DNA of 64,000 bases from Methanoplanus sp. FWC-SCC4. Lineage in GTDB: Archaea; Halobacteriota; Methanomicrobia; Methanomicrobiales; Methanomicrobiaceae. Made by a program: the position numbers and the translations under genes. The stretch covers positions 1,294,370-1,358,369 of the forward strand of contig NZ_CP043875.1 in the NCBI RefSeq assembly GCF_032878975.1, given 5' to 3'. Positions 53,002-62,635 of this stretch are shown piece by piece (position 1 is the first letter of the stretch; each line of letters starts with the position of its first letter). The notes below the pieces were generated by a model that ran no database searches, was not told where the DNA came from, and saw only the letters and a program-made list of their open reading frames with translations.

Positions 53002-53765
53002 TTATTGACGATATTATAAATGAAGCAGGGATACGTGCATCAGCCCTGAAAGAATCCGGAGGAAAAGAGCGGGAAAATGATTCCGGCTACAAACCTGTAA
53101 GCCTTAAATCCGCGATAAAAAAATGCAGTGACAAAAATGCAGTGATTGCTGAGATTAAATACAGATCTCCGGCAGAGGGAAATCTGAAGACTACTCTTGC
53201 ACCAGGGAGCATTGCAAAGGTCTACGAAAGCGGAGGATGCACTGCGATATCAGTCTTAACAGAAAGCACATATTTCGGCGGAAATCTCGAAAATATCAAT
53301 CTTGCCAGAATAAGCACACGCCTCCCAATATTACGAAAAGACTTCATCGTTGATGAGGCTCAGATAATCGAAACAGGAAAAACACCTGCTGATGCTCTGC
53401 TGCTGATTGCAGGAGTGGTAAAGGAAAACCTGAAAGATTACATAGCCCTTTCAGAATCACTCTCACTTGAGGCTCTTGTCGAGGTTCACACAGTAAAGGA
53501 AGCTGAGGAAGCGATAAAATCCGGTGCGGAACTGATCGGGATAAACAACAGAGACCTGAAAACCATGAAGACAGACATCAGCAAAACTGCGGAGATATCC
53601 TGCCTCATTCAGGATGCAGGTGTTTTAAAAGTCAGTGAAAGCGGCATAAAAACCCCTGAAGATGTTATAAAACTAAAGAAGCACTGTGATGCCTTTTTGA
53701 TAGGGACCTCGCTGATGAACTCTGATTCTTTAAAATCAACACTGGAGGGATTTGTATTCGCATAA
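52998..53765 (+). CDS. trpC: indole-3-glycerol phosphate synthase
   Basis: A 255-residue TIM-barrel enzyme. Catalytic segments are VIAEIKYRSPAEGNL, PILRKDFIVDEAQI, ALVEVHTVKEAEEA, IGINNRDLKTM and SESGIKTPEDV. It is separate from TrpF, not fused. Its last codons carry the ribosome site of trpF (GGAGGG), and trpF begins inside it. Confidence 0.96.
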   Translation: MIIDDIINEAGIRASALKESGGKERENDSGYKPVSLKSAIKKCSDKNAVIAEIKYRSPAEGNLKTTLAPGSIAKVYESGGCTAISVLTESTYFGGNLENINLARISTRLPILRKDFIVDEAQIIETGKTPADALLLIAGVVKENLKDYIALSESLSLEALVEVHTVKEAEEAIKSGAELIGINNRDLKTMKTDISKTAEISCLIQDAGVLKVSESGIKTPEDVIKLKKHCDAFLIGTSLMNSDSLKSTLEGFVFA

Positions 53766-54328
53766 AAGTCTGCGGTATCACAACAAAACGAGATGCCCTC
53801 ATAGCAGAAGAAGAAGGTGCAGACGCGATAGGTGTTGTGGTATGCTCTGAGTCCAAAAGGAGTGTTACGATCAGAAAAGCAAGAGAGATTTTTGACTCAC
53901 TTGCCCCAAATACTGAAAAAATCTGTGTTACAAACACGGAGAATGAATCTGATATAGATATTATTCTCTCCCTTAAACCGACCGCAATTCAGGTTCCGGT
54001 GTCACTTAAAATACCAGAAGGCTCACGGACGAAAATATACCGGGTTATATCAAGAGGAAATGAGTGCCCTCTAAACTGTGATGCCGTTGTTATTGATGAA
54101 AGCAAAGGCAGAGGCGTCCCCTTTGATCAGGAATTTGCAAAAGAGATTATTGAAAAATCAGGTGTTCCGGTTATACTTGCAGGAGGCCTGTGCCCTGAAA
54201 ATGTCGGACAGGTGATTGAAAATCTCTCACCTTATGCGGTTGATGTCTCATCAGGCGTTGAAACAATTCACGGAATTAAGGACAGAAAAAAATTAACTGA
54301 ATTTGTCAGGATTTGCAGGGAGGCATGA
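53756..54328 (+). CDS. trpF: phosphoribosylanthranilate isomerase; ATT start likely
   Basis: A 190-residue TIM-barrel isomerase. The conserved N-terminal strand reads [17 protein letters not shown], with the catalytic cysteine in KVCGIT, and the C-terminus has [10 protein letters not shown] and VDVSSGVE. No ATG, GTG or TTG lies before KVCGIT in this frame. The codon at the normal first position is ATT (53756), 6 nt after GGAGGG within trpC. Starting at the first GTG (53837) would delete the active-site cysteine. So the start is probably ATT, or less likely ATA at 53762. Confidence 0.88.
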   Translation: MRIKVCGITTKRDALIAEEEGADAIGVVVCSESKRSVTIRKAREIFDSLAPNTEKICVTNTENESDIDIILSLKPTAIQVPVSLKIPEGSRTKIYRVISRGNECPLNCDAVVIDESKGRGVPFDQEFAKEIIEKSGVPVILAGGLCPENVGQVIENLSPYAVDVSSGVETIHGIKDRKKLTEFVRICREA

Positions 54329-54330
54329 AT

Positions 54331-55497
54331 ATGGCTGATAACGGATATTTTGGAAAATACGGGGGACAATATGTCCCTGAAACACTAATGGCGGCACTTT
54401 ACGAACTTGAATCAGAATACAAAAGACTAAAAGACGATCCTCAGTTTGTATCAGAGCTGGATTATTTCTTAAAGGAGTATGCAGGCAGAAGGACTCCTCT
54501 TACATTCTGCAAAAACATGTCAGAATTCTGCGGATGCAAAATATACCTCAAAAGAGAGGATCTCCTCCACGGCGGTGCACACAAACTGAACAACACCCTC
54601 GGACAGGCTCTTCTTGCAAAAAAAATGGGAAAAAAACGCCTCATTGCAGAGACTGGTGCAGGACAGCACGGAGTAGGTACAGCGATGGCAGGCGCCGTTC
54701 TTGGCATGCCTGTTGAGATATTCATGGGAGAAGAGGACTGTGAAAGGCAAAAGCTCAATGTATTTAGAATGGAGCTTCTCGGTGCAAAAGTCCACCCTGT
54801 TTCAGGCGGAACAAGAACTCTTAAAGATGCGACAAATGAAGCACTCAGGGAATATGCGGCAAGTGTAAACGATACGCACTATCTCATAGGATCAGTTGTC
54901 GGCCCGCATCCTTTCCCCACGATTGTAAGGGATTTTCAGTCTGTAATCGGCAGTGAAACAAGGGATCAGTTTATGGAAAAAGAAGGGCGTCTTCCCGATG
55001 TTGCGGTTGCATGTGTCGGGGGAGGCTCAAATGCAATAGGGATGTTTCATCCGATGATTAAAGATGATGTCAGGCTGATAGGTGTTGAGGCCGGCGGAAA
55101 GGGAGCCGGTTTTGGTAAAAACGGTGCAACTCTTACAGCAGGAAAACCCGGTGTTCTTCACGGTGCACTCTCATACCTTATTCAGGATGATGACGGACAA
55201 ATCGGAGAAACCCATTCAATATCGGCAGGTCTTGATTATCCGGGAGTCGGCCCGGAACACAGCCATTTAAAGGATCTAAGAAGGGTTTTGTATTCATCTG
55301 CAACAGACAGCGAAGTTCTGGAGGCATTTTCATTCCTCTCAAAAACGGAAGGGATTATTCCTGCACTTGAGTCGTCGCATGCAATATCGTATGTTCTCAC
55401 TCACAAAGACGAGTTTGAAAAAGACGACATGGTTGTAATCTGCCTTTCAGGAAGAGGCGACAAGGATGTATCGGCAGTAGCCGGGATACAGGGGTGA
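54331..55497 (+). CDS. trpB: tryptophan synthase beta chain
   Basis: A 388-residue PLP enzyme of the TrpB1 class. The PLP lysine is in [12 protein letters not shown]. Also visible are [26 protein letters not shown] and LSGRGDKD. The ATG at 54331 lies 7 nt after GGAGG and begins [16 protein letters not shown]. An ATG 6 bp upstream overlaps the trpF stop and is an alternative. Confidence 0.96.
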   Translation: MADNGYFGKYGGQYVPETLMAALYELESEYKRLKDDPQFVSELDYFLKEYAGRRTPLTFCKNMSEFCGCKIYLKREDLLHGGAHKLNNTLGQALLAKKMGKKRLIAETGAGQHGVGTAMAGAVLGMPVEIFMGEEDCERQKLNVFRMELLGAKVHPVSGGTRTLKDATNEALREYAASVNDTHYLIGSVVGPHPFPTIVRDFQSVIGSETRDQFMEKEGRLPDVAVACVGGGSNAIGMFHPMIKDDVRLIGVEAGGKGAGFGKNGATLTAGKPGVLHGALSYLIQDDDGQIGETHSISAGLDYPGVGPEHSHLKDLRRVLYSSATDSEVLEAFSFLSKTEGIIPALESSHAISYVLTHKDEFEKDDMVVICLSGRGDKDVSAVAGIQG

Positions 55498-55505
55498 ATC
55501 AAAAA

Positions 55506-56360
55506 ATGCTATCCGAAAATTCACAAAAAATCTCTGAGAATCTGAAAATCCAAAGTAATATTGGCAAAAGCAGACTGTCGTCTGCATTTAAAAAACCTGC
55601 ATTTGTTGCATATACAGTTGCAGGCGATCCCTCTTTTGAGGCATCAATTGAGGCTGCAAAGGCATTAATTGACGGCGGATGCACTGTTTTGGAACTTGGA
55701 GTCCCTTTTTCAGATCCAGTTGCAGACGGCGATGTGATTCAGCGTGCCGACAACAGAGCCATCAGGGCAGGAATTAAAACAGGGGATGTATTTCGTCTTG
55801 TAAAAGAGATTAGAAAATTTTCTGAGATTCCGATTGTCTTTTTGGTCTACTTCAATATTGTTTACCAGAGAGGCCAAGGAAATTTCTACAGAGAGGCCAA
55901 AGAGGCTGGTGTTGACGGGATACTCATTGTCGATCTTCCTCCTGAAGAAGCAGGTTTTGCATGTGAACTTTCCCGCAAATACGGAATTGACCAGATATTT
56001 CTCGTAACCCCGACAACCTCTGATGAAAGGCTTGACATGATTGCAGGCCTTGCATCCGGTTTCATCTATCTTGTATCATCCCTCGGGGTTACAGGTGTCA
56101 GGAAGAACATTTCAACAGATGCCTTTCTTGTTCTTAACAGAATAAAGGAGAGAACAGACATCCCTGTTGCAATAGGCTTTGGTATTTCAAAACCGGAGCA
56201 TGCAGCCAAGATCATAAGAAGTGGTGCCAACGGGGTGATTGTCGGAAGTTACATTGTCTCAGTTATTGAGAAGAACCTGAATAATCCTGACATAATGTGT
56301 GATGAACTGCGCCTTTTTACAAAAATGATGATCAAAGGAATTGCCGGAGAACAAATTTAA
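55506..56360 (+). CDS. trpA: tryptophan synthase alpha chain
   Basis: A 284-residue TIM barrel that releases indole. Catalytic Glu and Asp lie in LELGVPFSDPVADG and ILIVDLPPEEA. Phosphate is bound by IGFGISKPEHA and GVIVGSYIV. ATG 55506 is preceded by GGGGTGA at 8 nt. A GTG at 55494 overlapping the trpB stop is the other option. The N-terminus is about 20 residues longer than usual. It ends the operon; a T7 run follows near 56373. Confidence 0.94.
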   Translation: MLSENSQKISENLKIQSNIGKSRLSSAFKKPAFVAYTVAGDPSFEASIEAAKALIDGGCTVLELGVPFSDPVADGDVIQRADNRAIRAGIKTGDVFRLVKEIRKFSEIPIVFLVYFNIVYQRGQGNFYREAKEAGVDGILIVDLPPEEAGFACELSRKYGIDQIFLVTPTTSDERLDMIAGLASGFIYLVSSLGVTGVRKNISTDAFLVLNRIKERTDIPVAIGFGISKPEHAAKIIRSGANGVIVGSYIVSVIEKNLNNPDIMCDELRLFTKMMIKGIAGEQI

Positions 56361-56448
56361 AAATAATCCGGCATTTTTTTGAATCAGCCACAGGATCAAA
56401 TGATTAGAATTAAGTAGTTGGGAAAACTACATTAGTTGCACAATTTTA

Positions 56449-56521
56449 GCTGATATAGTGTAGGGGACAATCATGCAGGACTCTCACTCCTGCGACTGGG
56501 GTTCAAATCCCCATATCAGCA
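56449..56521 (+). tRNA. tRNA-Glu (CTC)
   Basis: Acceptor GCTGATA/TATCAGC with discriminator A. The anticodon arm is CAGGA-CTCTCAC-TCCTG with anticodon CTC. The T-arm is TGGGGTTCAAATCCCCA. The length is 73 nt and no CCA is encoded. It lies about 90 bp after trpA on the same strand. Confidence 0.94.
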
Positions 56522-56653
56522 CTCCTTTCTGAAGTTAAGAGCTCAAACGATTTTGACGAGCAAAAACTGTCAGACTCTTTTGAATTATTCATCCGGAATA
56601 ATTCTGATTATCTTTTAAGCAAGAATTCAGACTCCAATTCTAAAATTTCCAGG

Positions 56654-56972
56654 ATGCAGGAAATGGATATTCTAAAAGCATGATCAAGACGATGATGTAG
56701 AACAGCATAAACACAAAGGAATTTTTGAGACATACCTTCACCTGTGCAACAAGGATATTGACAACAAAATTTTCCCTAAAAAACGGCATTATCACATACC
56801 TAATCAAATTGAAAGCAGAAGGCCTGATGCTGTTCAGTGTAAAAACTGCAAAACTGTTTACCAGGGAACATTTTCCGCATGTATAAAGTGGAGAATGCCG
56901 CCTGAAAATATACCCAATGACAAAAAATGCGTAATGTCACTTCAACCAGAACCTGAGAGTCATATATTCTGA
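56654..56972 (+). pseudogene. small cysteine-containing gene with a frameshift
   Basis: From 56676 to the TGA at 56970-56972 one frame is open for 98 codons without an ATG near its beginning. It reads HDQDDDVEQHKHKGIFETYL, then VQCKNCKTVYQGTFSACIKW, and ends EPESHIF. An ATG at 56654 in another frame gives MQEMDILK and meets the first frame at a run of four A (56674-56677). Removing one A joins them into a protein of about 105 residues. The cysteine pattern suggests a small zinc-binding protein, but I recognise no family. 56522-56653 and 56973-57095 hold nothing I can identify. Confidence 0.45.
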
Positions 56973-57095
56973 AGATCCTATAAAGCGGCATAGTGAGTTC
57001 ATTCAAAAATGCGTGAGCCATACTTCGCTCTTAAGATATGCAAACGTTACCAAAAATCAGGGATTACCCCATCATGAATCAAATGTTCAGATTCC

Positions 57096-59810
57096 TTAAT
57101 CCTGTTTATTCTGAAATTTCACGTATTTGAAGACCTCCATGCTCACTATTATTAGAGAAGCGATTGCAAGCAGCGAAATCCATGTATGAAGACTCACCGC
57201 TTCGATATCAAGCAGATCCTGCATGAACGGCGTCATCATTGCCAGAATGTGGATTCCCTGCGCCACAACAATTCCGAATATCAGATAATAGTTATTCTTC
57301 AGCGGTATACTGAACAAAGACCTGTATTCTGACCGACAGTTAAGTGCATGGGCATTTTCAAGAAGAACCATCAAAAGCACTACCACGTTTCTTGCCGAAT
57401 ATTCATCCCATCCCTCGGATATCAGCAACACATAGGCGGCAAATGCAATAAGCCCGATTATGGTGCCCGCAATTATAGTCTCTTGTATCATCAGCGAATT
57501 GAAAACGCCTTCTTTGGGATTTCGCGGTTTTCTTTTCATCGCTTCAGGTTCCCCTGCCTCGAATGCAAGTGCAACGTCCTGTATCCCGTTCGTGACAAGA
57601 TTAATCCAAAGGAGCTGTACTGCAAGAAGCGGAAGCGGAAGTCCAACGAACAGGGCAAGGGTAAAAAGGATTATCTCGGCAAAACCGGTGGAGATAAGCA
57701 GATATGTTACCTTTCTGATATTGTCATAGGCAAACCTGCCCTCTTCTATCCCTGCAACGATTGAAGAGAAGTCATCATCTGTGATGATCATCGAGGCGCT
57801 GTCCTTGGCCACATCAGTTCCGGAACCCATCGCAACTCCAATATTTGCCTTTTTAAGAGCAGGTGCATCATTTACACCATCGCCGGTAACTGCCACGAAA
57901 TGACCGTTTTTGACCATTCCGTCCACTATCAGAAGCTTCTGAACAGGGCTGACACGGGCAAAAATCCGGCTCATGCTGATCCTTTCAAAAAACTCAGGCA
58001 GTTCCAGTGATTCTATTGCATCAAGTTCACTGCCAGTAACTACGGCGGATTTTTCATCAGCAAGACCAAGTTCCCTTCCGATCGTAAATGAGGTTTCAGG
58101 GTGGTCTCCTGTTATCATTGCCACATCCACCCCCGCCTTTTTACACATTCGGATCGCTTCACGCACATTGGGCCTTATCGGATCTATAAAGCCAATTATA
58201 CCAAGATACGTGAGCGGGGGACAGACCTCTTCGAGTTCAAGGCTGCCTTTTGGCATCTCTTCAAGAGTGCCTTTAGCAATTGCAAGGACACGGTAGCCGT
58301 TTTGGGTCAGTAAACGAAGGTGTTCATCCGTCTTTTTTTTCTCAAGCGGGACTCTTGTACCCCCGGCCTGCATATCATAGCAGTACTGTAAAAGGACTTC
58401 ATATGCCCCCTTTGCACTCACCCTGATTATTCCGGACTCATCGGTGTAGTATACAAGAGAATAGCGCTGTTTCGGTTCATAAGGGATCATCCTCATTATG
58501 CGAATATCATTGTGTATCCTGTCCGGTTCGACTCCTGCCTTGTACCCGAAAGAAAGAAGTGCAACATCCATCTCATCCCCGTCATGAACCCAGGAACCTT
58601 CTTCAAGGAACAGGCTTCCTTCATTGCAAATTGCCGCGTTTAATGCAAGGTTTTGTAGCAAAACTACCTGAGACGGGCCCGGATGCTCTCCATCCAAAAG
58701 CAGTATCTCTCCCTCCCCCACATATCCTGCACCTGTTATATCAAAAATGTCCCCGGAAGGAAGAATAACCCTCTTAACCATCTGTTCATTAACGGTCAGG
58801 GTCCCTGTCTTGTCGGTGGCGATCATCGTACAGCTTCCAAGACTTTCTACTGCGGTCAGATTCCTGACGATCACATTCCGTTTTCCCATCCTGCTCGCCG
58901 CTATCGATAGTGCCACTGTGATGGCAACCGGAAGCCCTTCCGGTATTGCTGAGACCGCGAGTGCCACGGCAAGAAAAAAAACATCGGTGACCGGAGTGCC
59001 CCTCGATAATGATACGATGGCCATGAGGGAGCATGCACCTATGACTATAAATCCGATATCGCGGGAAAATTTCTCCATCCTGATCAACAGAGGCGGTTTT
59101 GTGACCCCTGCAGCTGCTAACACCTTTGCGATCATTCCCACTTCGGTTTTTATGCCCGTGGCGGTTACGATTCCTGCACCCCTCCCGGTCATGACAACAG
59201 TCCCGCCGAATGCCATATTCTTCCTGTCGCTGACTGGGACGTTGTCTTCCAATATCGTGATCTCTTTCTCCACGGCAACAGATTCCCCGGTGAGAAGTGA
59301 TTCGTCGATTTGTATGTTAGAGGCATGTACCAGGCGGAGGTCAGCCGGGACACGAATGCCTGACCTGAGCATCACCAGATCACCTGGAACGAGTTTGGAA
59401 GCGTCAATTTGTACTGTTTTTTTGTCTCTGTGCACGTGTGCAGAAATCCTAAGCAGACCCTTAAGCCTGCTTGCACTCTGTTCTGCCTTCCACTCCTGTA
59501 CCATACCTATTAAAGCGTTTAACACCACGACAAAAAGGATAAAAAAACCATCCTTGTAGTCCATAAGAATAAAAGAGAACAGGGCAGCGATCAGCAGAAT
59601 ATAGATGAGAGGGCTTTTGAACTGAGAGAGAAATATTCTAAAAATACCAGGGGGTTTTCGCACAGGCAGGCTGTTTGGGCCATACTGCTGCAATCTTTTT
59701 GATGCCTCTTCGCCAGTAAGCCCGTCAGGGCCGGTGCTAAGCTTTTTGTAGACGTCCTCAATAGTCAGAGAGTGCCAAACAATTGAATCGCCTAATTCTG
59801 ATTTGACCAT
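57096..59810 (-). CDS. P-type (P2) cation ATPase, second copy
   Basis: A 904-residue pump starting MVKSELGDSIVWHSLTIEDV at ATG 59810, with a TATA-like stretch about 25 bp upstream; an ATG 66 bp further up gives an unlikely extension. It has LTGESVAVEK, the M4 site IPEGLPVAITVAL, phosphorylated D333 in ATDKTGTLTVNE, and GDGVNDAPALKKANIG. M6 reads WINLVTNGIQDVALAFE, with Asn in place of the Asp of Ca2+ pumps, so ion choice differs from the ATPase at 43952. The DNA looks richer in G+C than most of the window, a hint of transfer. Confidence 0.92.
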   Translation of the reverse strand: MVKSELGDSIVWHSLTIEDVYKKLSTGPDGLTGEEASKRLQQYGPNSLPVRKPPGIFRIFLSQFKSPLIYILLIAALFSFILMDYKDGFFILFVVVLNALIGMVQEWKAEQSASRLKGLLRISAHVHRDKKTVQIDASKLVPGDLVMLRSGIRVPADLRLVHASNIQIDESLLTGESVAVEKEITILEDNVPVSDRKNMAFGGTVVMTGRGAGIVTATGIKTEVGMIAKVLAAAGVTKPPLLIRMEKFSRDIGFIVIGACSLMAIVSLSRGTPVTDVFFLAVALAVSAIPEGLPVAITVALSIAASRMGKRNVIVRNLTAVESLGSCTMIATDKTGTLTVNEQMVKRVILPSGDIFDITGAGYVGEGEILLLDGEHPGPSQVVLLQNLALNAAICNEGSLFLEEGSWVHDGDEMDVALLSFGYKAGVEPDRIHNDIRIMRMIPYEPKQRYSLVYYTDESGIIRVSAKGAYEVLLQYCYDMQAGGTRVPLEKKKTDEHLRLLTQNGYRVLAIAKGTLEEMPKGSLELEEVCPPLTYLGIIGFIDPIRPNVREAIRMCKKAGVDVAMITGDHPETSFTIGRELGLADEKSAVVTGSELDAIESLELPEFFERISMSRIFARVSPVQKLLIVDGMVKNGHFVAVTGDGVNDAPALKKANIGVAMGSGTDVAKDSASMIITDDDFSSIVAGIEEGRFAYDNIRKVTYLLISTGFAEIILFTLALFVGLPLPLLAVQLLWINLVTNGIQDVALAFEAGEPEAMKRKPRNPKEGVFNSLMIQETIIAGTIIGLIAFAAYVLLISEGWDEYSARNVVVLLMVLLENAHALNCRSEYRSLFSIPLKNNYYLIFGIVVAQGIHILAMMTPFMQDLLDIEAVSLHTWISLLAIASLIIVSMEVFKYVKFQNKQD

Positions 59811-60220
59811 ATATAAGATGAGATAAATATTTTGAGATCGTTGATAGCCATAAAGGATATAAAATGATAAAAACATTTGCTGAAGCTTAATTTTTTTAAA
59901 ACAATTTCATTCAATATCGATGTATTCTACAAATGCGAAAAAATGCTGATTTTATGCTGTAAATTTTCTAAAGTCCCTGTATCTGATTCAAAAATATACA
60001 AAATCCCTAATTAATCATGTCCAAAAAATAAAAAAATCTGAATGCTTAACCGTGGATAAGGGACTTAATTCAGAATAAATTCATCGAAATATTCTGCAGA
60101 TTAATGGTCAGAAACTGTATTTTCAATGATTGAGATGAAATATGGAGATACTCTTAGTTCCAGGAAATACAATTACCAAAAATAGGAGATCATAAGGCCC
60201 TGATAATAGTTACTTTGTAA
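59811..60220. other. 410-bp intergenic region, no gene seen
   Basis: AT-rich spacer between the CNNM-type gene and the P-type ATPase, both on the minus strand. It carries the ATPase promoter next to 59811, with an AAATATTTATC-like TATA. Elsewhere only A/T runs occur, with no RNA gene or convincing inverted repeat. Confidence 0.5.
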
Positions 60221-61561
60221 TCAATTTCCCATATCGGAAGATTCTTCAGATCCTTCTTTAATCTCAGGAATCTCTGCAGCCAGTACCTTATCAACACGGT
60301 TTCCATCCATATCCACTACCTCAAACCGGAATCCTCCCTCGTCAAAGTGATCGCCCTCCACCGGAATCCTCTGGAGGATATACATGACCATACCTGCAAT
60401 AGTATCATAATTGCCCTCACCTTCTCCCGTCAGTACAGCATTAAGCGACAGCATTTTCTTGACGGTTACAATATGGGCCATTCCGTCGATCAGCCATGAG
60501 CCGTCCTCTCTCAGGACAACAGGCATATTTACCACCTCCCCTGATTCACGAAAATGACCCACAATTGCTTCAAGAATGTCATGAAGGGTTACGATTCCCT
60601 GGATACTGCCATATTCGTCATTCACCAGTGCGATATGAAGCCCGCTCTCCTTAAAGGACTCAATGAGTTTTGGAACACGGAGAGTTTCCGGAACGAAGAG
60701 CGGTTTCGTTACAGCCGACCGGATATCAGGTTTTCCCGTCTCCAGCATTCCTGAAAGAACATTCTTAACTGAAACCATCCCGACAATATTGTCGAGATCA
60801 TCCTCATAAGCAGGGAAGTTGCAATGTGCAGTCATTTTCATTTTAATGAGGTTTTCCTCATTTGTATCTTCGAGATCGAGTGCAACAATATTATGACGGC
60901 GGGTCATCAGGGATTCCACACGGCGGTCGCCGAGATCGAACACCCCTTCAACCATTTTCAGTTCAGCCCTCTCAAAGACTCCTGCTTTGGTACCCTCTTC
61001 AAGCATGATTCTGACCTCATCTTCGGTCACAGGAGGTCCGGTGCTCTCCCGCACCCTGAGCAGTTTCACAACAGCCTCGGTAGAGTAGGTTAATATGAAT
61101 ACCAGCGGAGCAGCGGCTTTGGAGAGAAACATCATAGGTTTTGCAACTCCTGATGCGATATCTTCAGGATTACCAAGTGCGATACGCTTTGGAACGAGTT
61201 CTCCAAAGACGAGATTAAGATATGTTATTACGAGAACTACAAGGGTAACACTCATAATTTCACTGTATGGCGCAAGAAAGGGGTACCCCGTGAAAAAAGA
61301 AGAAAGATTTCTTGCCAGTGTTAGACCGCCAAATGCACCTGCAAATACCCCGACAAGCGTTATACCTATCTGTATAGTCGACAGGAAAGGGGTCGGGTTT
61401 TCGGAAAGCCCAAGTGCGATTAAGGCTCCGGAATCCCCTTCCTCCGATCTTTGAAGAAGCCGGGTTTTTCTGGAAGAAACTATCGCAAATTCTGACAAGG
61501 CAAAAAGGGCATTGAGTCCGATCAGGATTGCGATGATTCCGATCTCGATCAGGTAGGACAT
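60221..61561 (-). CDS. CNNM/HlyC-CorC family transporter (DUF21-CBS-CorC_HlyC)
   Basis: A 446-residue membrane protein. The DUF21 domain (about 1-195) has LFALSEFAIVSSRKTRLLQ and GELVPKRIAL. Two CBS domains (about 210-335) include VNDEYGSIQGIVTLHDILEAI. A C-terminal CorC_HlyC domain (about 350-432) ends DGNRVDKVLAAEI. Members export Mg2+ or Co2+ and sense ATP. It follows the ATPase in the same orientation and, like it, appears relatively GC-rich. Confidence 0.92.
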   Translation of the reverse strand: MSYLIEIGIIAILIGLNALFALSEFAIVSSRKTRLLQRSEEGDSGALIALGLSENPTPFLSTIQIGITLVGVFAGAFGGLTLARNLSSFFTGYPFLAPYSEIMSVTLVVLVITYLNLVFGELVPKRIALGNPEDIASGVAKPMMFLSKAAAPLVFILTYSTEAVVKLLRVRESTGPPVTEDEVRIMLEEGTKAGVFERAELKMVEGVFDLGDRRVESLMTRRHNIVALDLEDTNEENLIKMKMTAHCNFPAYEDDLDNIVGMVSVKNVLSGMLETGKPDIRSAVTKPLFVPETLRVPKLIESFKESGLHIALVNDEYGSIQGIVTLHDILEAIVGHFRESGEVVNMPVVLREDGSWLIDGMAHIVTVKKMLSLNAVLTGEGEGNYDTIAGMVMYILQRIPVEGDHFDEGGFRFEVVDMDGNRVDKVLAAEIPEIKEGSEESSDMGN

Positions 61562-61874
61562 TTTCAGGTGATCATCTTGCAGACTTCATTTGATAAATAG
61601 CTATGCAGGATTTTTATTAATTCTATTTACCTCCCAAATTCACTTCACATATAAAAACCTGGTAGAAAAGGCAGCCTTGAGATTATAACTTCCTGTATCC
61701 CCCGTAGATGTCAAAGATCTCAACGATAAAATACGGGCTTGTAACAATCTTCGATTCTATAATTTTGCGGTAACATCGTTGAGGTTAGATCCTCTCGTAT
61801 GAGCATTCCCGGGTCGAATCCTCCAAATCCCCTGACTTCAAAAGGTTATTATGTCAGGTTTTTTATCAAGAGAT
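61562..61874. other. 313-bp intergenic region with an inverted repeat
   Basis: No gene is visible. CCTGAC (61831-61836) and GTCAGG (61853-61858) form a 6-bp stem followed on the plus strand by T6. It lies just after the stop of the minus-strand secreted-protein gene, so as a terminator it points the wrong way unless it is bidirectional. A stretch around 61790-61830 resembles part of a tRNA T-arm but does not fold into a tRNA. Confidence 0.4.
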
Positions 61875-62462
61875 TCAGCTGTTTTTCGGGAGATGTGCAC
61901 AGTTTAAATCTCTGATAATAAATATCCGGCTTTTCAAAAACTCGCAAAAATCACCTGCTGAAATTTTATTGAAAATCCGGTCTGTATTTGATTTACTTTC
62001 ATCTGCATAAAGTACCGGAATGATATCTGACACAAAAATCACAGGAACATTTACCACCCCTGATTTTTCTGCTTCCGCACTTATTATTCCATGAATATCG
62101 TTTATTGTTTCATTATCAACATCTGCTTTTTCATATATTCCAACAACAATTGTTCCAAGGAGATTATAGCCGTAGGAAATCACAGGCCCTTCAGGATAAA
62201 AATAAGGATAAATATCTGAATTGGTATTGTCAACAATACCCTCAACCGTCCTGTACCACTTATGCCGGGATTCATTATCAGAATTACCCAAAATTCCTCT
62301 GTATGTCACAACACCATTCTGATCATAAACCGGAACATTACCAAAGGAGATTATAAGCCAATGTGTATAATCCGCCGATACTCCCTTAAAGGCTTCATCA
62401 CGAAGTACATCGGCACAGGCAGTTCCAGGTATAAAAGCAACGGATAAAAATAAAATTATCAA
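61875..62462 (-). CDS. secreted protein of unknown function; start region frameshifted
   Basis: About 195 codons from a TTG at 62462. The first 20 residues (LIILFLSVAFIPGTACA) are a signal-peptide core ending in a cleavable ACA site. The exported part is acidic (HWLIISFGNVPVYDQNG, YGYNLLGTIVVGIYE). The frame extends upstream through KLGT to a TAA, while an ATG at 62488 lies in another frame. One extra A in the A5 run between them would give a perfect basic leader, MIKKLKLGTLIILFL. I know no family for it. Its neighbour upstream is a broken regulator. Confidence 0.65.
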   Translation of the reverse strand: MIILFLSVAFIPGTACADVLRDEAFKGVSADYTHWLIISFGNVPVYDQNGVVTYRGILGNSDNESRHKWYRTVEGIVDNTNSDIYPYFYPEGPVISYGYNLLGTIVVGIYEKADVDNETINDIHGIISAEAEKSGVVNVPVIFVSDIIPVLYADESKSNTDRIFNKISAGDFCEFLKSRIFIIRDLNCAHLPKNS

Positions 62463-62635
62463 TGTTCCAAGTTTTAATTTTTAATCATAATCCAGCCCCA
62501 TAAAATTTCATAAATATCATAGAATTATCAAAGATTTTTATATTTTTTACATTTTATCTTCTTACATTGTCTATATGCTTATAAAAGATAAATCTAACAA
62601 AATAATTAGATCAAAAACTAACAAAAAATTAAAGT

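Noticed and set aside
61780-61835. tRNA-like 3' fragment (GGGTCGAATCC)
   Set aside because: The T-loop is one base short, no matching acceptor or D-arm is found upstream, and the supposed anticodon loop has six bases.
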